DNA from: Vibrio penaeicida
GTDB taxonomy: Bacteria > Pseudomonadota > Gammaproteobacteria > Enterobacterales > Vibrionaceae
Assembly (NCBI RefSeq): GCF_030689305.1
Contig: NZ_JAUYVM010000008.1
Span: forward strand, 186,001-250,000
Direction of reading: 5' to 3'
DNA: 64,000 nt
Every line of letters starts with the position of its first letter. Position 1 is the first letter of the stretch. Below, piece by piece: positions 56,175-64,000 of the stretch. Position numbers and translations under genes: made by a program. The notes beneath the pieces are model-generated. The model was given only the letters and a program-made list of their open reading frames with translations, was not told the origin of the DNA and ran no database searches.

Positions 56175-57047
56175 TTATTTCTCTCCGCCTAAAGCGAAGC
56201 CCTGAATAATGTACTTTTGAAACATTAGATAGGCGGCAATAACGGGCAACGACGCAAAAACGCCAGATGCCATCAACCGGCCTAGCCCTTCAGACTGTGC
56301 GAAGTTGCCCTGAATCGAAGCCAACCCAACGGTTATCGTGAACATATCGGGGCGCTGAGTTGAAACCAGCGGCCACAGATAATCGTTCCACGAATACAGA
56401 AAAGTGATGATGCCCAACGTAGTGAGAACAGGCTTTGCCAGCGGCATAAATATGTAGATAAAGCATCGTATATGACCAACACCGTCCAGCCGTGCGGCTT
56501 CGGTGAGTTCATTCGGTACTTCTTTAAAAAATTGCGTCATCATGAACACGCCAATGGGCAACGCGACGCGAGGCAATACCAGTGCTCCGTATGTGTTGTG
56601 CCAACCCAGATCTGCAAATAAGGTATACAGCGGTATAAAGATGGCTTGCTCTGGAATAACCAGCCCTGCCAGCACAATTGGGTAGAGAATTTTTTTACCC
56701 ACAAACTGAATGCGAGCAAAGGCATACCCCGCCAAACTGGATAGCAATAGCACTAAGAAAGTGGTGCTGCCAGAGACGATAACGCTATTTAGGAACCACC
56801 TCGGCGTTTGCCCATACGAAAATAAGGACTGATAATTTTCAGTCGTGAAAGGAACAGGGACTAAGCCAAGCAAGGTGTTTCCTGTCTCTCTTGCCAGTAA
56901 TTCATTTGGTTGAAACGACAAAGACAGCATCCACAAAAAGGGCATTAACCATACCGCGGCAAAAACAACCAGTAATGCCAACATGATTGTATTTGTGGTT
57001 CGTAGCGAGAACAGCGAGCGTCGGGTCGAATTTGTTAATCTATTCAT
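56175..57047 (-). CDS. Sugar ABC transporter permease, MalG type
   Basis: Inner-membrane permease of 290 residues. RSLFSLRTTNTIMLALLVV begins it, and the conserved EAARLDGVGHIRCFIYIFMP loop contacts the ATPase. The start overlaps the stop of the partner by one base (TAATG). Confidence 0.93.
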   Translation of the reverse strand: MNRLTNSTRRSLFSLRTTNTIMLALLVVFAAVWLMPFLWMLSLSFQPNELLARETGNTLLGLVPVPFTTENYQSLFSYGQTPRWFLNSVIVSGSTTFLVLLLSSLAGYAFARIQFVGKKILYPIVLAGLVIPEQAIFIPLYTLFADLGWHNTYGALVLPRVALPIGVFMMTQFFKEVPNELTEAARLDGVGHIRCFIYIFMPLAKPVLTTLGIITFLYSWNDYLWPLVSTQRPDMFTITVGLASIQGNFAQSEGLGRLMASGVFASLPVIAAYLMFQKYIIQGFALGGEK

Positions 57048-58186
57048 TATTCGCCCCCAGTTTTACTGAGCCGCATATGTAGCAGGCTAAAAAAGAGCAT
57101 GAGAGCAAACAAAATCATTGCCATCGCCGATGCGTAGCCAACTTCAGAATCTCGAAAAGCGGTTTGATAGATGTAGCGAACCAACACTTGAGTTCTGTCA
57201 CTGGGGCCCCCGCTAGTCATTAGATGTGATTGCCCGAATACTTGGAAATGAAGCACAATAAGCATCACAACAACAAAGCTGGTTGTTCGCCTTATTGAAG
57301 GCAACACGATGTACCAAGTTAACCGCCACCCTCTCGCGTTATCTAATCGAGCGGCTTCTAATCTGTCTTCTGGAATGGCTTGCAATCCAGACAAAAACAC
57401 AACAAGTGCGAAACCAAGTGACCACCATACTGTTGTGATTACTAGGGCTGGCATCGCAAGGGATTCATCGGTTAACCAAGACGGTGGGGTAATACTGAAA
57501 GAATGGAGAATATTGGCGATAAACCCTTGTTGAGGGCTGTACATCATCTGCCAGATAAGAGTGACCACGGTGACAGACAGCACTTGCGTACCAAAAAAGA
57601 TCGTTCGCATTACAGCAGAAAGCCGAGTGGGCTTATTCAGCTTCATTGCCAACATTAGAGCGAGAACCGTAATGGAAGGAACGGTTAGAGCGACAAATTC
57701 CAACGTGTGAATCACCGATTGCCAAAAGCGGCGATCACCCATTCTAAAATGGCTATCCGTGCCCACCCCAAGGACAAATACCACAATAAAAAGAGCCGAG
57801 ACCAATATGAGCACCTTGCTCACGGAAACCCTTCGCTGTGTCACCCACCGCCACGCCATATAAGCAATAAGGCATAACAAAGGTAATCTTAGGTACCAGA
57901 GCTGGGTAACATCAAAGTGCCAACGGCGCGGAAAAAGCAACTTTTGATAATGGTCTAAACCAATGAACGTTTTTGCGTCCGGATTAAAAGCCACCTCTAA
58001 TAGATTCCAATCATGAAAACTGATCCAAACGCCTTTCATGAATGGATAAAGAAGAAACGCAAACATGATAACGGCATAAGGAGCAACAAACGCCCATCCA
58101 ATGATACTGTCTTTTCGGGCTCTATCTTTTCGAGCTCTATCTTTTCGAGCACTGGCTTTTTGGATATTGGCTTTAAGGTGCTTCAT
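57047..58186 (-). CDS. Sugar ABC transporter permease, MalF type
   Basis: A 379-residue permease with an N-terminal basic tail that has three repeats of ARKDR, encoded by a 15-bp tandem repeat (58110-58154). The EAA loop is LEAARLDNARGWRLTWYIVLP. An extra domain with helices lies between the first and second transport helices. ATG at 58186 overlaps the glycosidase stop by 14 bases; a longer frame is open to 58258. Confidence 0.9.
   Translation of the reverse strand: MKHLKANIQKASARKDRARKDRARKDSIIGWAFVAPYAVIMFAFLLYPFMKGVWISFHDWNLLEVAFNPDAKTFIGLDHYQKLLFPRRWHFDVTQLWYLRLPLLCLIAYMAWRWVTQRRVSVSKVLILVSALFIVVFVLGVGTDSHFRMGDRRFWQSVIHTLEFVALTVPSITVLALMLAMKLNKPTRLSAVMRTIFFGTQVLSVTVVTLIWQMMYSPQQGFIANILHSFSITPPSWLTDESLAMPALVITTVWWSLGFALVVFLSGLQAIPEDRLEAARLDNARGWRLTWYIVLPSIRRTTSFVVVMLIVLHFQVFGQSHLMTSGGPSDRTQVLVRYIYQTAFRDSEVGYASAMAMILFALMLFFSLLHMRLSKTGGE
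58110..58154. repeat. 15-bp tandem repeat, three copies
   Basis: TCTTTTCGAGCTCTA with one variant base is repeated three times without a gap. It encodes the ARKDR repeats at the start of the MalF-type permease. Copy number may vary between strains without breaking the frame. Confidence 0.8.
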
Positions 58187-59273
58187 CACAGTGACTCCCA
58201 AACGAGAATTGACGAACCAAATCCACTTCTTCTTCACTGTAGGGGTGACCCATTTCATCTAAAAAGTCATGAAACCATAGAGATTCATCGTCCTGATTCA
58301 CTTCAATGGATGGCCATGGAAGTGACGTTTGAATCTTGCCTCTCACCAACCCCCACTGCATCACACCGACAGAATACTTCTGCATAATTGGAAGTATAGA
58401 TGCGTAATTTGAATCGCAGTGACGAGCAAGCCACTCTGTGCAATACATTGGTCGGTCAAGCACTGCCAAACGCTGAACAATTTTCTGCATTTCTTGTGGG
58501 TTCACATACGCGTGAAAGGTAATAACATCCGAGAGCTCTAAGCACATTTTGTCGGTAGGGTGCAAATAAGCCGTCTCGCCAGCGTTATCGGTTGGGACGT
58601 GCCAAGCGCCTATTGTCAGTGGTTGCTCTGGCGAAACTTGCCGAGCCCATTGAAAACAATGCTTTGCTAACGATTGACTGTACTGTTCGAGTTCTTCGGT
58701 AAATTCAAACTCACCGAACTGAGTGAAAATCATGCGATTCGTCGGCTCGTTATACAAATCCCACATGATGACTCGTTGATCGTCGCTAAACTGCGCGATG
58801 ATGTCGGTAACGTAGCGTTCGATGAATAACCAGTTACTGGTATCCATGACCATATTCCGACCAGGAGAACCAACCCCTCTGCTATTGTGTACTCTCGGGA
58901 TGGGCGCTTTTTGAATTCCTGTATGACCAGGCTCACCTCCAAACTCACAGTCATCTAATAACGTTAGAATCACCTTCAACTCAAAGCGCGCACATACTGA
59001 GAGAAAATCATCCACTCGTGAAAGCAACGCTTTGCTGTCTTTTTGCCATTCCAAAAACGGGAGGTTTGTTCTCACACAGTTAAACCCAACATGCTTAGCC
59101 CAGCTCAGCTCTTGCTCTATTGTAGGAAGATCGAACGTGTTCTCAGACCACATTTCGTTCCAATTTACCGCCGTCCTTGGTAGGTAGTTAAATCCACAAA
59201 GCGAAGGCTGACTCTTCCACCATTTATTTACTTTCTCTTTCGACCAGCGCTCCAGTTTTCTTTCATCTTCCAT
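58173..59273 (-). CDS. Cytoplasmic clan-A glycoside hydrolase (GH5-like)
   Basis: A 366-residue (beta/alpha)8 hydrolase with no signal peptide. FNCVRTNLPFLEW, MWDLYNEPTN with acid/base Glu176 and MYCTEWLAR with the nucleophile Glu280 fit clan A families such as GH5. It follows no enzyme I can name, so the substrate (a mannoside, glucoside or similar) is unknown. It is the first gene of the operon with two permeases and a binding protein, and acts on the imported sugar. Confidence 0.82.
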   Translation of the reverse strand: MEDERKLERWSKEKVNKWWKSQPSLCGFNYLPRTAVNWNEMWSENTFDLPTIEQELSWAKHVGFNCVRTNLPFLEWQKDSKALLSRVDDFLSVCARFELKVILTLLDDCEFGGEPGHTGIQKAPIPRVHNSRGVGSPGRNMVMDTSNWLFIERYVTDIIAQFSDDQRVIMWDLYNEPTNRMIFTQFGEFEFTEELEQYSQSLAKHCFQWARQVSPEQPLTIGAWHVPTDNAGETAYLHPTDKMCLELSDVITFHAYVNPQEMQKIVQRLAVLDRPMYCTEWLARHCDSNYASILPIMQKYSVGVMQWGLVRGKIQTSLPWPSIEVNQDDESLWFHDFLDEMGHPYSEEEVDLVRQFSFGSHCDEAP

Positions 59274-59311
59274 GCTCTAAAAACCTGCATATTCCCGTTG
59301 CAAACCATTAT

Positions 59312-59335
59312 TAATATAATTAGCTAATATTATTA
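59312..59335. promoter_or_regulatory. AT-rich palindrome, candidate LacI-type operator
   Basis: An imperfect 24-base palindrome centred on AGCT (59322-59325), ten of twelve half-site bases pairing, in the 193-base gap between the glycosidase and the LacI gene; TTGATCAA follows at 59337. It is a candidate operator for the divergent regulator. Confidence 0.45.
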
Positions 59336-59448
59336 GTTGATCAAATATTAATCACACCAATGTGATCTAACACGACTTTCTTTCGGTTGGGATACACCCA
59401 TAAGGTAGGGACACGTACACTGAAAACCAGATAACCAAAGCGATAAAA

Positions 59449-60474
59449 ATGAAAGGCTTCCAAGACATGAAACGTGTAACCATGACAGACATCGCACACG
59501 CAGCCGGCGTTTCGCAGGGAACCGTGTCTTTGGTTTTGAACAACTCCCAATCTCTTAAACTTGCTGAAGAAACACGCAAGCGAGTACTTGATGCAGCCGA
59601 TCAGTTAGGCTACAAACGAAAAACGCCTATTGATCACAACAGAAAGCGAAAAATTGCCGTTATTGTGAACGACCTCGTTAGCTTGGATCCGTTTGTTGAT
59701 GCCGTTGATGCCATCACAGAGAGTGCTCGGGAGAACAATCGCATCGCCGTGTTATTCAATACGGCAAATAATGAAGATTTAGAAGACGATATCTTTAAAG
59801 AGATTTCTAGCAACGACTACGACGGTATTATTATGGCGTCCTCTATGACAAGGGCACTGGATAAATCACATCGCTTCCTAGAAGGTAAACCAACCGTACT
59901 GCTTAACTGCTTCATTGAATCCAGCAATACGTATTCTTCTATCGTCCCAGACGACCTTACAGGCATGTATAACCTCACGAATCATCTAATCGAATCTGGT
60001 CGGAAAAATATTGCATTTATTGGCGGCGAAGAATGGATGATGGCAACTCAAAAGCGTCGAGAAGGATTCGTGAAAGCACATTCAGAACACGGTTTAGCGG
60101 TGAATGAAGACTGGCTATTTAATGCCGATTGGTCGATGAATAAAGCGTATCAAACTACGTTAAAGCTATTGAGCCAACAGCCAATCCCTAACGCAATAGC
60201 CTGTACCAGTGATCTTATGGCAATGGGTGTGGTCAATGCACTATTGCAAAAAGGGGTCAGAATACCGGAAGATATCGCTGTCTGTGGCTACGATAATCAA
60301 CCCATTGCAACGGATTGTCACCCACCGTTAACCTCATATAGTTTACCCTATGAAGAAATGGGTAAAATGGCAGTGGAAATTCTCCTACAAAAAGTCGAAG
60401 ATCCAACAAGTTACTCGGCTAAATATGAAGCACACGGAAATCTGGAAGTACGTGATTCTAGCCCCAACCATTAA
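59449..60474 (+). CDS. LacI-family transcriptional regulator
   Basis: A 341-residue regulator with VTMTDIAHAAGVSQGTVSLVLN at the N-terminus and the type I periplasmic-binding fold after it, which ends in GYDNQPIATDCHPPLTSYS. The ATG at 59467 gives the usual start MKRVTMTDIA; the ATG at 59449 is the alternative. It is divergent from the sugar-uptake operon and probably its repressor. Confidence 0.92.
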   Translation: MKGFQDMKRVTMTDIAHAAGVSQGTVSLVLNNSQSLKLAEETRKRVLDAADQLGYKRKTPIDHNRKRKIAVIVNDLVSLDPFVDAVDAITESARENNRIAVLFNTANNEDLEDDIFKEISSNDYDGIIMASSMTRALDKSHRFLEGKPTVLLNCFIESSNTYSSIVPDDLTGMYNLTNHLIESGRKNIAFIGGEEWMMATQKRREGFVKAHSEHGLAVNEDWLFNADWSMNKAYQTTLKLLSQQPIPNAIACTSDLMAMGVVNALLQKGVRIPEDIAVCGYDNQPIATDCHPPLTSYSLPYEEMGKMAVEILLQKVEDPTSYSAKYEAHGNLEVRDSSPNH

Positions 60475-60489
60475 CCGACATAAGATGAT

Positions 60490-60909
60490 ATGACGACTTC
60501 AAATACCCACAAAGGCTCCTGCCTTTGCAAAAAGGTCTCTTTTGAAATAATGGGGGATATCAAAGCGGTTACGCACTGTCATTGCAAGATGTGCCAAAAG
60601 TCTCACGGGGCGGCTTTCGCTACATACGCGGCCACTCGAAAAGAGCATTTTTCTCTAATAGGAAAAGAGCATCTCGCTCGTTTTCGATCTTCTGAGGACG
60701 TGACACGATCTTTCTGTACACACTGCGGGGCGAATGTTCTCTGGCAGGATTCAGGAACATTTAGCAGTGAATGGACAACCTTTGCTCTGGCGTTACTTGA
60801 TACTCCATTTGAAAGAGAAAAACAGAAACATATACATTTGGAATCCAAAGCCCATTGGCTATCAATCAATGATTCTCGACTAAAACACTCTACTGATGCG
60901 AGTGAATGA
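60490..60909 (+). CDS. GFA/CENP-V family zinc protein
   Basis: A 139-residue protein with the GFA zinc-binding pattern: GSCLCKKVSFE, HCHCKMCQKSHGAAF and RSFCTHCGANV. The family includes S-(hydroxymethyl)glutathione synthase-like enzymes; most members are uncharacterised. It ends in ATGA with the next gene. Confidence 0.88.
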   Translation: MTTSNTHKGSCLCKKVSFEIMGDIKAVTHCHCKMCQKSHGAAFATYAATRKEHFSLIGKEHLARFRSSEDVTRSFCTHCGANVLWQDSGTFSSEWTTFALALLDTPFEREKQKHIHLESKAHWLSINDSRLKHSTDASE

Positions 60910-60923
60910 AAGGACACAATAGA

Positions 60924-61457
60924 ATGAAATCAGCACTCCTTGTAATAGACGTACAACAAGGTTTAATGGGACCCAAACCGCAACCGTATGAAACAGAAAA
61001 AGTCATAAACCGAATAAACCAAGCCACAAGCTGGGCGAGAGCGAAAGATATTCCCGTCATATTTGTGCGCCATGAAGCCCCGAACTCCATCGTTGAAATG
61101 GGCAGTGAGGGCTGGCAAGTACACCAAGATTTGGATCAGGTTGCAGCGGATTCTTACATCAACAAAACCACACCCGATTCATTCCACAACACCCCTCTGC
61201 AAACCTTACTCGACGAACACCAAATCCAACACCTCTACGTATGCGGTTACGCCACAGAGTTTTGCGTAGACACAACCACTCGACGCGCCGCAGGTTTGGG
61301 CTATCCGGTAACACTGATTTCAGATGCTCATACAACGCATGATAAGCCTCACGCGAGCGGAAGTACTATTCGAGAACATCACAACTGCACACTTCCCTCT
61401 ATTCAAAGCTTTGGCGTTAAGTTAGCGGCTATTCCTACGGCTGAGTTAGTTTCTTAA
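60924..61457 (+). CDS. Isochorismatase-family cysteine hydrolase
   Basis: A 177-residue hydrolase. Asp9 in VIDVQQG, Lys81 and Cys114 form the usual triad. The family includes nicotinamidases and other amidohydrolases; the metal site is not obvious. The ATG at 60906 overlaps the GFA stop (ATGA), but the ATG at 60924 has AGGA nine bases ahead and starts MKSALLVIDVQ, the family start. Confidence 0.88.
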   Translation: MKSALLVIDVQQGLMGPKPQPYETEKVINRINQATSWARAKDIPVIFVRHEAPNSIVEMGSEGWQVHQDLDQVAADSYINKTTPDSFHNTPLQTLLDEHQIQHLYVCGYATEFCVDTTTRRAAGLGYPVTLISDAHTTHDKPHASGSTIREHHNCTLPSIQSFGVKLAAIPTAELVS

Positions 61458-61508
61458 GGTATCCCCTGACGCTCTTGACCCTTATTAAATTTCCCCTAAG
61501 GAGACACT

Positions 61509-62093
61509 GTGAATACATTGGTTGTTGTAACGCACCCTATTCAATCGAGCCTCTGCCAACACTTGGCTAAAGAAGTCATTGAACACCTCGAATCGAAAGG
61601 GCATTCGGTTACGGTTAAAGATTTGTATAAAGAACAATTCGACCCGGTATTGAGTGAAAACGAACGTCAAAGCTATTACGCCGATCATTTCGATGCTTCT
61701 AAAACGCAATCTGATATTGAGCAACTCGAAAACGCAGAACACTTAGTCTTGGTGTTTCCTACTTGGTGGTTTAACTTTCCGGCTATATTGAAAGGTTGGT
61801 TTGACCGAGTATGGGTGCCGGGAAGAGCGTACAACCACTCCGAAGATATGAAAGCTATTACCCCTAATTTGGGAAATTTAAAGAAAGTTACTGCAATCAC
61901 TACATTGGGTTCTCCATGGTGGGTTGATCGCTTTGTACTGCGTCGTCCCGTTTACAAAATTCTTAAATTTGCCTTGCTTGGGGCTTGTGCTAAAAACTGT
62001 TCGTTCCAAATGTTTTCTCTTTACCAAAGTGAAGTTGCCAAACAAAACCAAGTGACCAAGTTCTTAAACAAGGTAAAAAACAATATTCTGTAG
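61509..62093 (+). CDS. NAD(P)H:quinone oxidoreductase, flavodoxin-like
   Basis: A 194-residue flavodoxin-like fold protein: VVVTHPIQSSLCQHLA, VFPTWWFNFPAILKGWFDRV and ITTLGSPWW match the DT-diaphorase/KefF group. It likely binds FMN or FAD and reduces quinones. Starts with GTG, with AAGGAG upstream. Confidence 0.9.
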   Translation: MNTLVVVTHPIQSSLCQHLAKEVIEHLESKGHSVTVKDLYKEQFDPVLSENERQSYYADHFDASKTQSDIEQLENAEHLVLVFPTWWFNFPAILKGWFDRVWVPGRAYNHSEDMKAITPNLGNLKKVTAITTLGSPWWVDRFVLRRPVYKILKFALLGACAKNCSFQMFSLYQSEVAKQNQVTKFLNKVKNNIL

Positions 62094-62205
62094 CATACAA
62101 AATGTAGCAAATTAGGTTTTAGGGCGTCCTCGATCGTGTTCTAGGACGTATCTAGCCTAGCTTTTTCGCAAAATGGCTTCTCTATCCACTCAATGAGAAG
62201 TCGTC

Positions 62206-63228
62206 ATGAAAAAGCTTTATTCACTCTTTTTGTTCGCCTGCCTTTTGTTCCCTTCACTGTCGAATAGTCAAGACATCGGCTTTCTACAAACATCCATCGA
62301 GTCAGACACTCGTCCGCTTAACCTGACCGTTTGGTATCCAACGCGTGATAACACGGTACTGAAAGTAAAAGTGGCTGACAATATCGCTTTTGAAGGTATA
62401 TCGGTAAGAAAAAATGCTCAGATTCACCATGAAAAGCGTCCGCTCGTCATGCTCTCTCACGGCTATCGAGGCAGTTGGCGTAACCTGAATTGGTTAGCAG
62501 AATATTTGGTGGATTCCGGCTACATCGTGGCTGCACCCGATCACCCAGGGACCACCACATTTAACGCATCTCAGGAGCAAGCAGCGATGTGGTGGGAGCG
62601 CCCAAGAGACATCAGCCGAGCGATCGATTGGATGCTTAAAGACTCCGAATTTCACTCCGTCGTTGATAGGAAAAATATCGCTGCCATTGGACACTCTATG
62701 GGTGGATGGACAGTAATAAACCTTGCAGGGGGTATAACTGATTCGACTCAAATTAAACAAGAATGCTTGGCTCACCCTAATCCACAAGTGTGCAAACTGC
62801 TCCCTGAGATGGGGTTGGATAAGCCAACAAAACAACACAGTCATTTAACCGATGAGCGCATTAAAGCGGTCGTATCGCTCGATCTCGGGCTGGCAAGAGG
62901 CTTTATTCCCGAAAGCCTGCATGACGTCGCCATTCCGGTTTTGATTCAAGCGGCAGGCACTAATACGGCGTATTTGCCCCACGAGTTGGAATCGGGATAT
63001 CTCGCTTCCATACTCCCAGAAAAAACAACGCGCTATGAGTTAATTCAAGACGCAACACATTTCAGCTTTATGCAGCTATGTAAGCCTGGTGGTCGAGCGA
63101 TTATCGAAGAAGAGCACAAAGGCGACGGCATGGTTTGTGATGATGGAATGAAGCGAACTCGACAAGAACTGCATGCAGCAATGGCAGAGTCGATTAAAAA
63201 TTTCTTAGCAGCGTCACTCACCCACTAA
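62206..63228 (+). CDS. Secreted alpha/beta hydrolase (dienelactone hydrolase-like)
   Basis: A 340-residue hydrolase with a signal peptide (LYSLFLFACLLFPSLSNS). The nucleophile is Ser164 in GHSMGG, the oxyanion region is LSHGYRGS, and ATHFSFM carries the His. It resembles the putative platelet-activating-factor acetylhydrolase-like group. Two cysteines (QECLAHPNPQVC) could form a disulphide in the periplasm. Substrate unknown. Confidence 0.85.
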   Translation: MKKLYSLFLFACLLFPSLSNSQDIGFLQTSIESDTRPLNLTVWYPTRDNTVLKVKVADNIAFEGISVRKNAQIHHEKRPLVMLSHGYRGSWRNLNWLAEYLVDSGYIVAAPDHPGTTTFNASQEQAAMWWERPRDISRAIDWMLKDSEFHSVVDRKNIAAIGHSMGGWTVINLAGGITDSTQIKQECLAHPNPQVCKLLPEMGLDKPTKQHSHLTDERIKAVVSLDLGLARGFIPESLHDVAIPVLIQAAGTNTAYLPHELESGYLASILPEKTTRYELIQDATHFSFMQLCKPGGRAIIEEEHKGDGMVCDDGMKRTRQELHAAMAESIKNFLAASLTH

Positions 63229-63277
63229 GCAAGACACCGCTGATTCAGCCGCCAGATTTCTCTTTGGATCGGTTTAA

Positions 63278-64000
63278 TTACTCATTGGATCGGTTCATCT
63301 GGCGGTATTTACTTGGCGTCGAATCTGTAATTCGGCTGAATTCACGGTTGAAATTGGACTTACTGTGAAAGCCAACCATTTCATAAATTTCAGTAATGGA
63401 GTGATTGGAGGTCTCCAGCAAGTTCATGGCATTCTGGATTCGGTACTCATTGATAAACTGAGAAACGTTCTTCCCTTTCAGGCTGTTTACGGCAATAGAT
63501 ATATTTCGCGCAGGGATACCGGACTTTCGTGCCAATCGGTTTAAATTTAGGTTAGGGTCAAGGTGCAGTTGAGATGCGAGCAGTAACTTCTCGACAGTGT
63601 CCAACACCTGAGTATGCGTATCTTCTTCGCTATCTGTAGCCTCTTCACTATCTGTAGCCTCTTCACTATCTGTAGCCTCTTCACTATCTGTAGCTAAAGC
63701 ATTCAGCGTGACCGCTTCTTTTTTCTCAACGGGTTCGGAATTCAGTTCTAACGAAATAGTACCGCCCGCAATGCTGACGGCATAAGCGAGAATAGGAAGA
63801 ATTAAGACATGTCCTACCGACAATATGGTCGTGATATTTTGGCCTTCAGATAAAGCAAAATCCAGCACAATTCCCACATCAACAACCGCAGAAAACAACA
63901 ATAAACCCGATGTGAAATAGAGCGACGTTTTAAACGCATCGATTTGAGAAAATTTCACCCCTTTCCATTCATCTGGAGAGAGTTGAGTCAACTTAAACAA
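63278..64000 (-). CDS. Membrane-anchored AraC-type regulator, cut by window edge
   Basis: The reading frame has no real start inside the window; the first codon is a TTG at the edge, so the N-terminus lies beyond. The visible part has two membrane helices (about 28-48 and 58-80), an acidic linker with four ATDSEE repeats (about 102-126) from an 18-bp tandem repeat, and a C-terminal AraC domain (about 140-236, RIQNAMNLLETSNHSITEIY, FHSKSNFNREFSR). It binds DNA from the membrane, presumably sensing an outside or membrane signal. Confidence 0.85.
   Translation of the reverse strand: MFKLTQLSPDEWKGVKFSQIDAFKTSLYFTSGLLLFSAVVDVGIVLDFALSEGQNITTILSVGHVLILPILAYAVSIAGGTISLELNSEPVEKKEAVTLNALATDSEEATDSEEATDSEEATDSEEDTHTQVLDTVEKLLLASQLHLDPNLNLNRLARKSGIPARNISIAVNSLKGKNVSQFINEYRIQNAMNLLETSNHSITEIYEMVGFHSKSNFNREFSRITDSTPSKYRQMNRSNE
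63630..63695. repeat. 18-bp tandem repeat, about 3.7 copies
   Basis: CTATCTGTAGCCTCTTCA is repeated at 63630, 63648 and 63666 with a partial fourth copy. It encodes ATDSEE in the linker of the membrane-bound AraC regulator. As 18 is a multiple of three, copy changes keep the frame. Confidence 0.88.

Noticed and set aside
1-64000. CRISPR array, transposon or prophage in the window
   Set aside because: No regularly spaced repeat array, transposase, integrase or phage gene was seen. The only tandem repeats lie inside coding regions or between two convergent genes.

Overview
The window looks like chromosomal DNA of a marine gammaproteobacterium, most probably a member of the Vibrionaceae (Vibrio, Enterovibrio or Grimontia type). 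This rests on moderate GC, the coxB-coxA-ctaG-coxC-surf1-ctaA order with an opposed DUF2909 gene, a YaeR-type glyoxalase, and many LysR, AraC and GNAT genes. No rRNA, complete tRNA, insertion sequence, prophage or CRISPR array was seen. The family assignment is inference.

Layout. Positions 1-6.3 kb hold a caa3-type cytochrome c oxidase operon on the minus strand, ending in the cut gene ctaA. 6.7-8.5 kb is a phosphohexomutase. 8.6-11.3 kb has a solute-binding protein, a SerB-type phosphatase and an orphan NarL-type response regulator. 11.7-14.7 kb has an aldehyde dehydrogenase and a FadD-like acyl-CoA ligase ending in a strong terminator. 14.9-19.3 kb carries an AraC regulator divergent from a two-gene unit: a lipoxygenase-fold protein with an altered iron-ligand helix and a small protein with a twin-arginine signal. 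This unit is the strongest candidate for an undescribed system.

19.4-28.9 kb is a minus-strand operon aapJQMP, then a Na/Pi cotransporter-like protein, a second AapJ-like binding protein and a hybrid histidine kinase. The second binding protein lies 5 bases from the kinase gene and may be its periplasmic sensor. 29.2-37.2 kb is an amide operon: AmiC-like sensor, ANTAR antiterminator, ABC permeases, binding protein, formamidase and a fused double ATPase. A perfect 17-bp terminator with a U-run lies in its leader, just upstream of the first gene, as expected for antitermination control.

37.4-54.7 kb is a mosaic of small housekeeping and accessory genes: acetyltransferases, a YaeR glyoxalase, Spo0M-like, acyltransferase, XRE, Crp-like, SgrR-like and MocA-like genes, a small lipoprotein, RidA with a WYL regulator, MFS and LysE exporters. 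54.8-60.5 kb is a sugar-uptake locus with a binding protein, two permeases, a cytoplasmic clan-A glycosidase and a divergent LacI regulator; it has no ATPase of its own. 60.5-63.2 kb has small enzymes and a secreted hydrolase. The window ends inside a membrane-anchored AraC-type regulator with an 18-bp tandem repeat.
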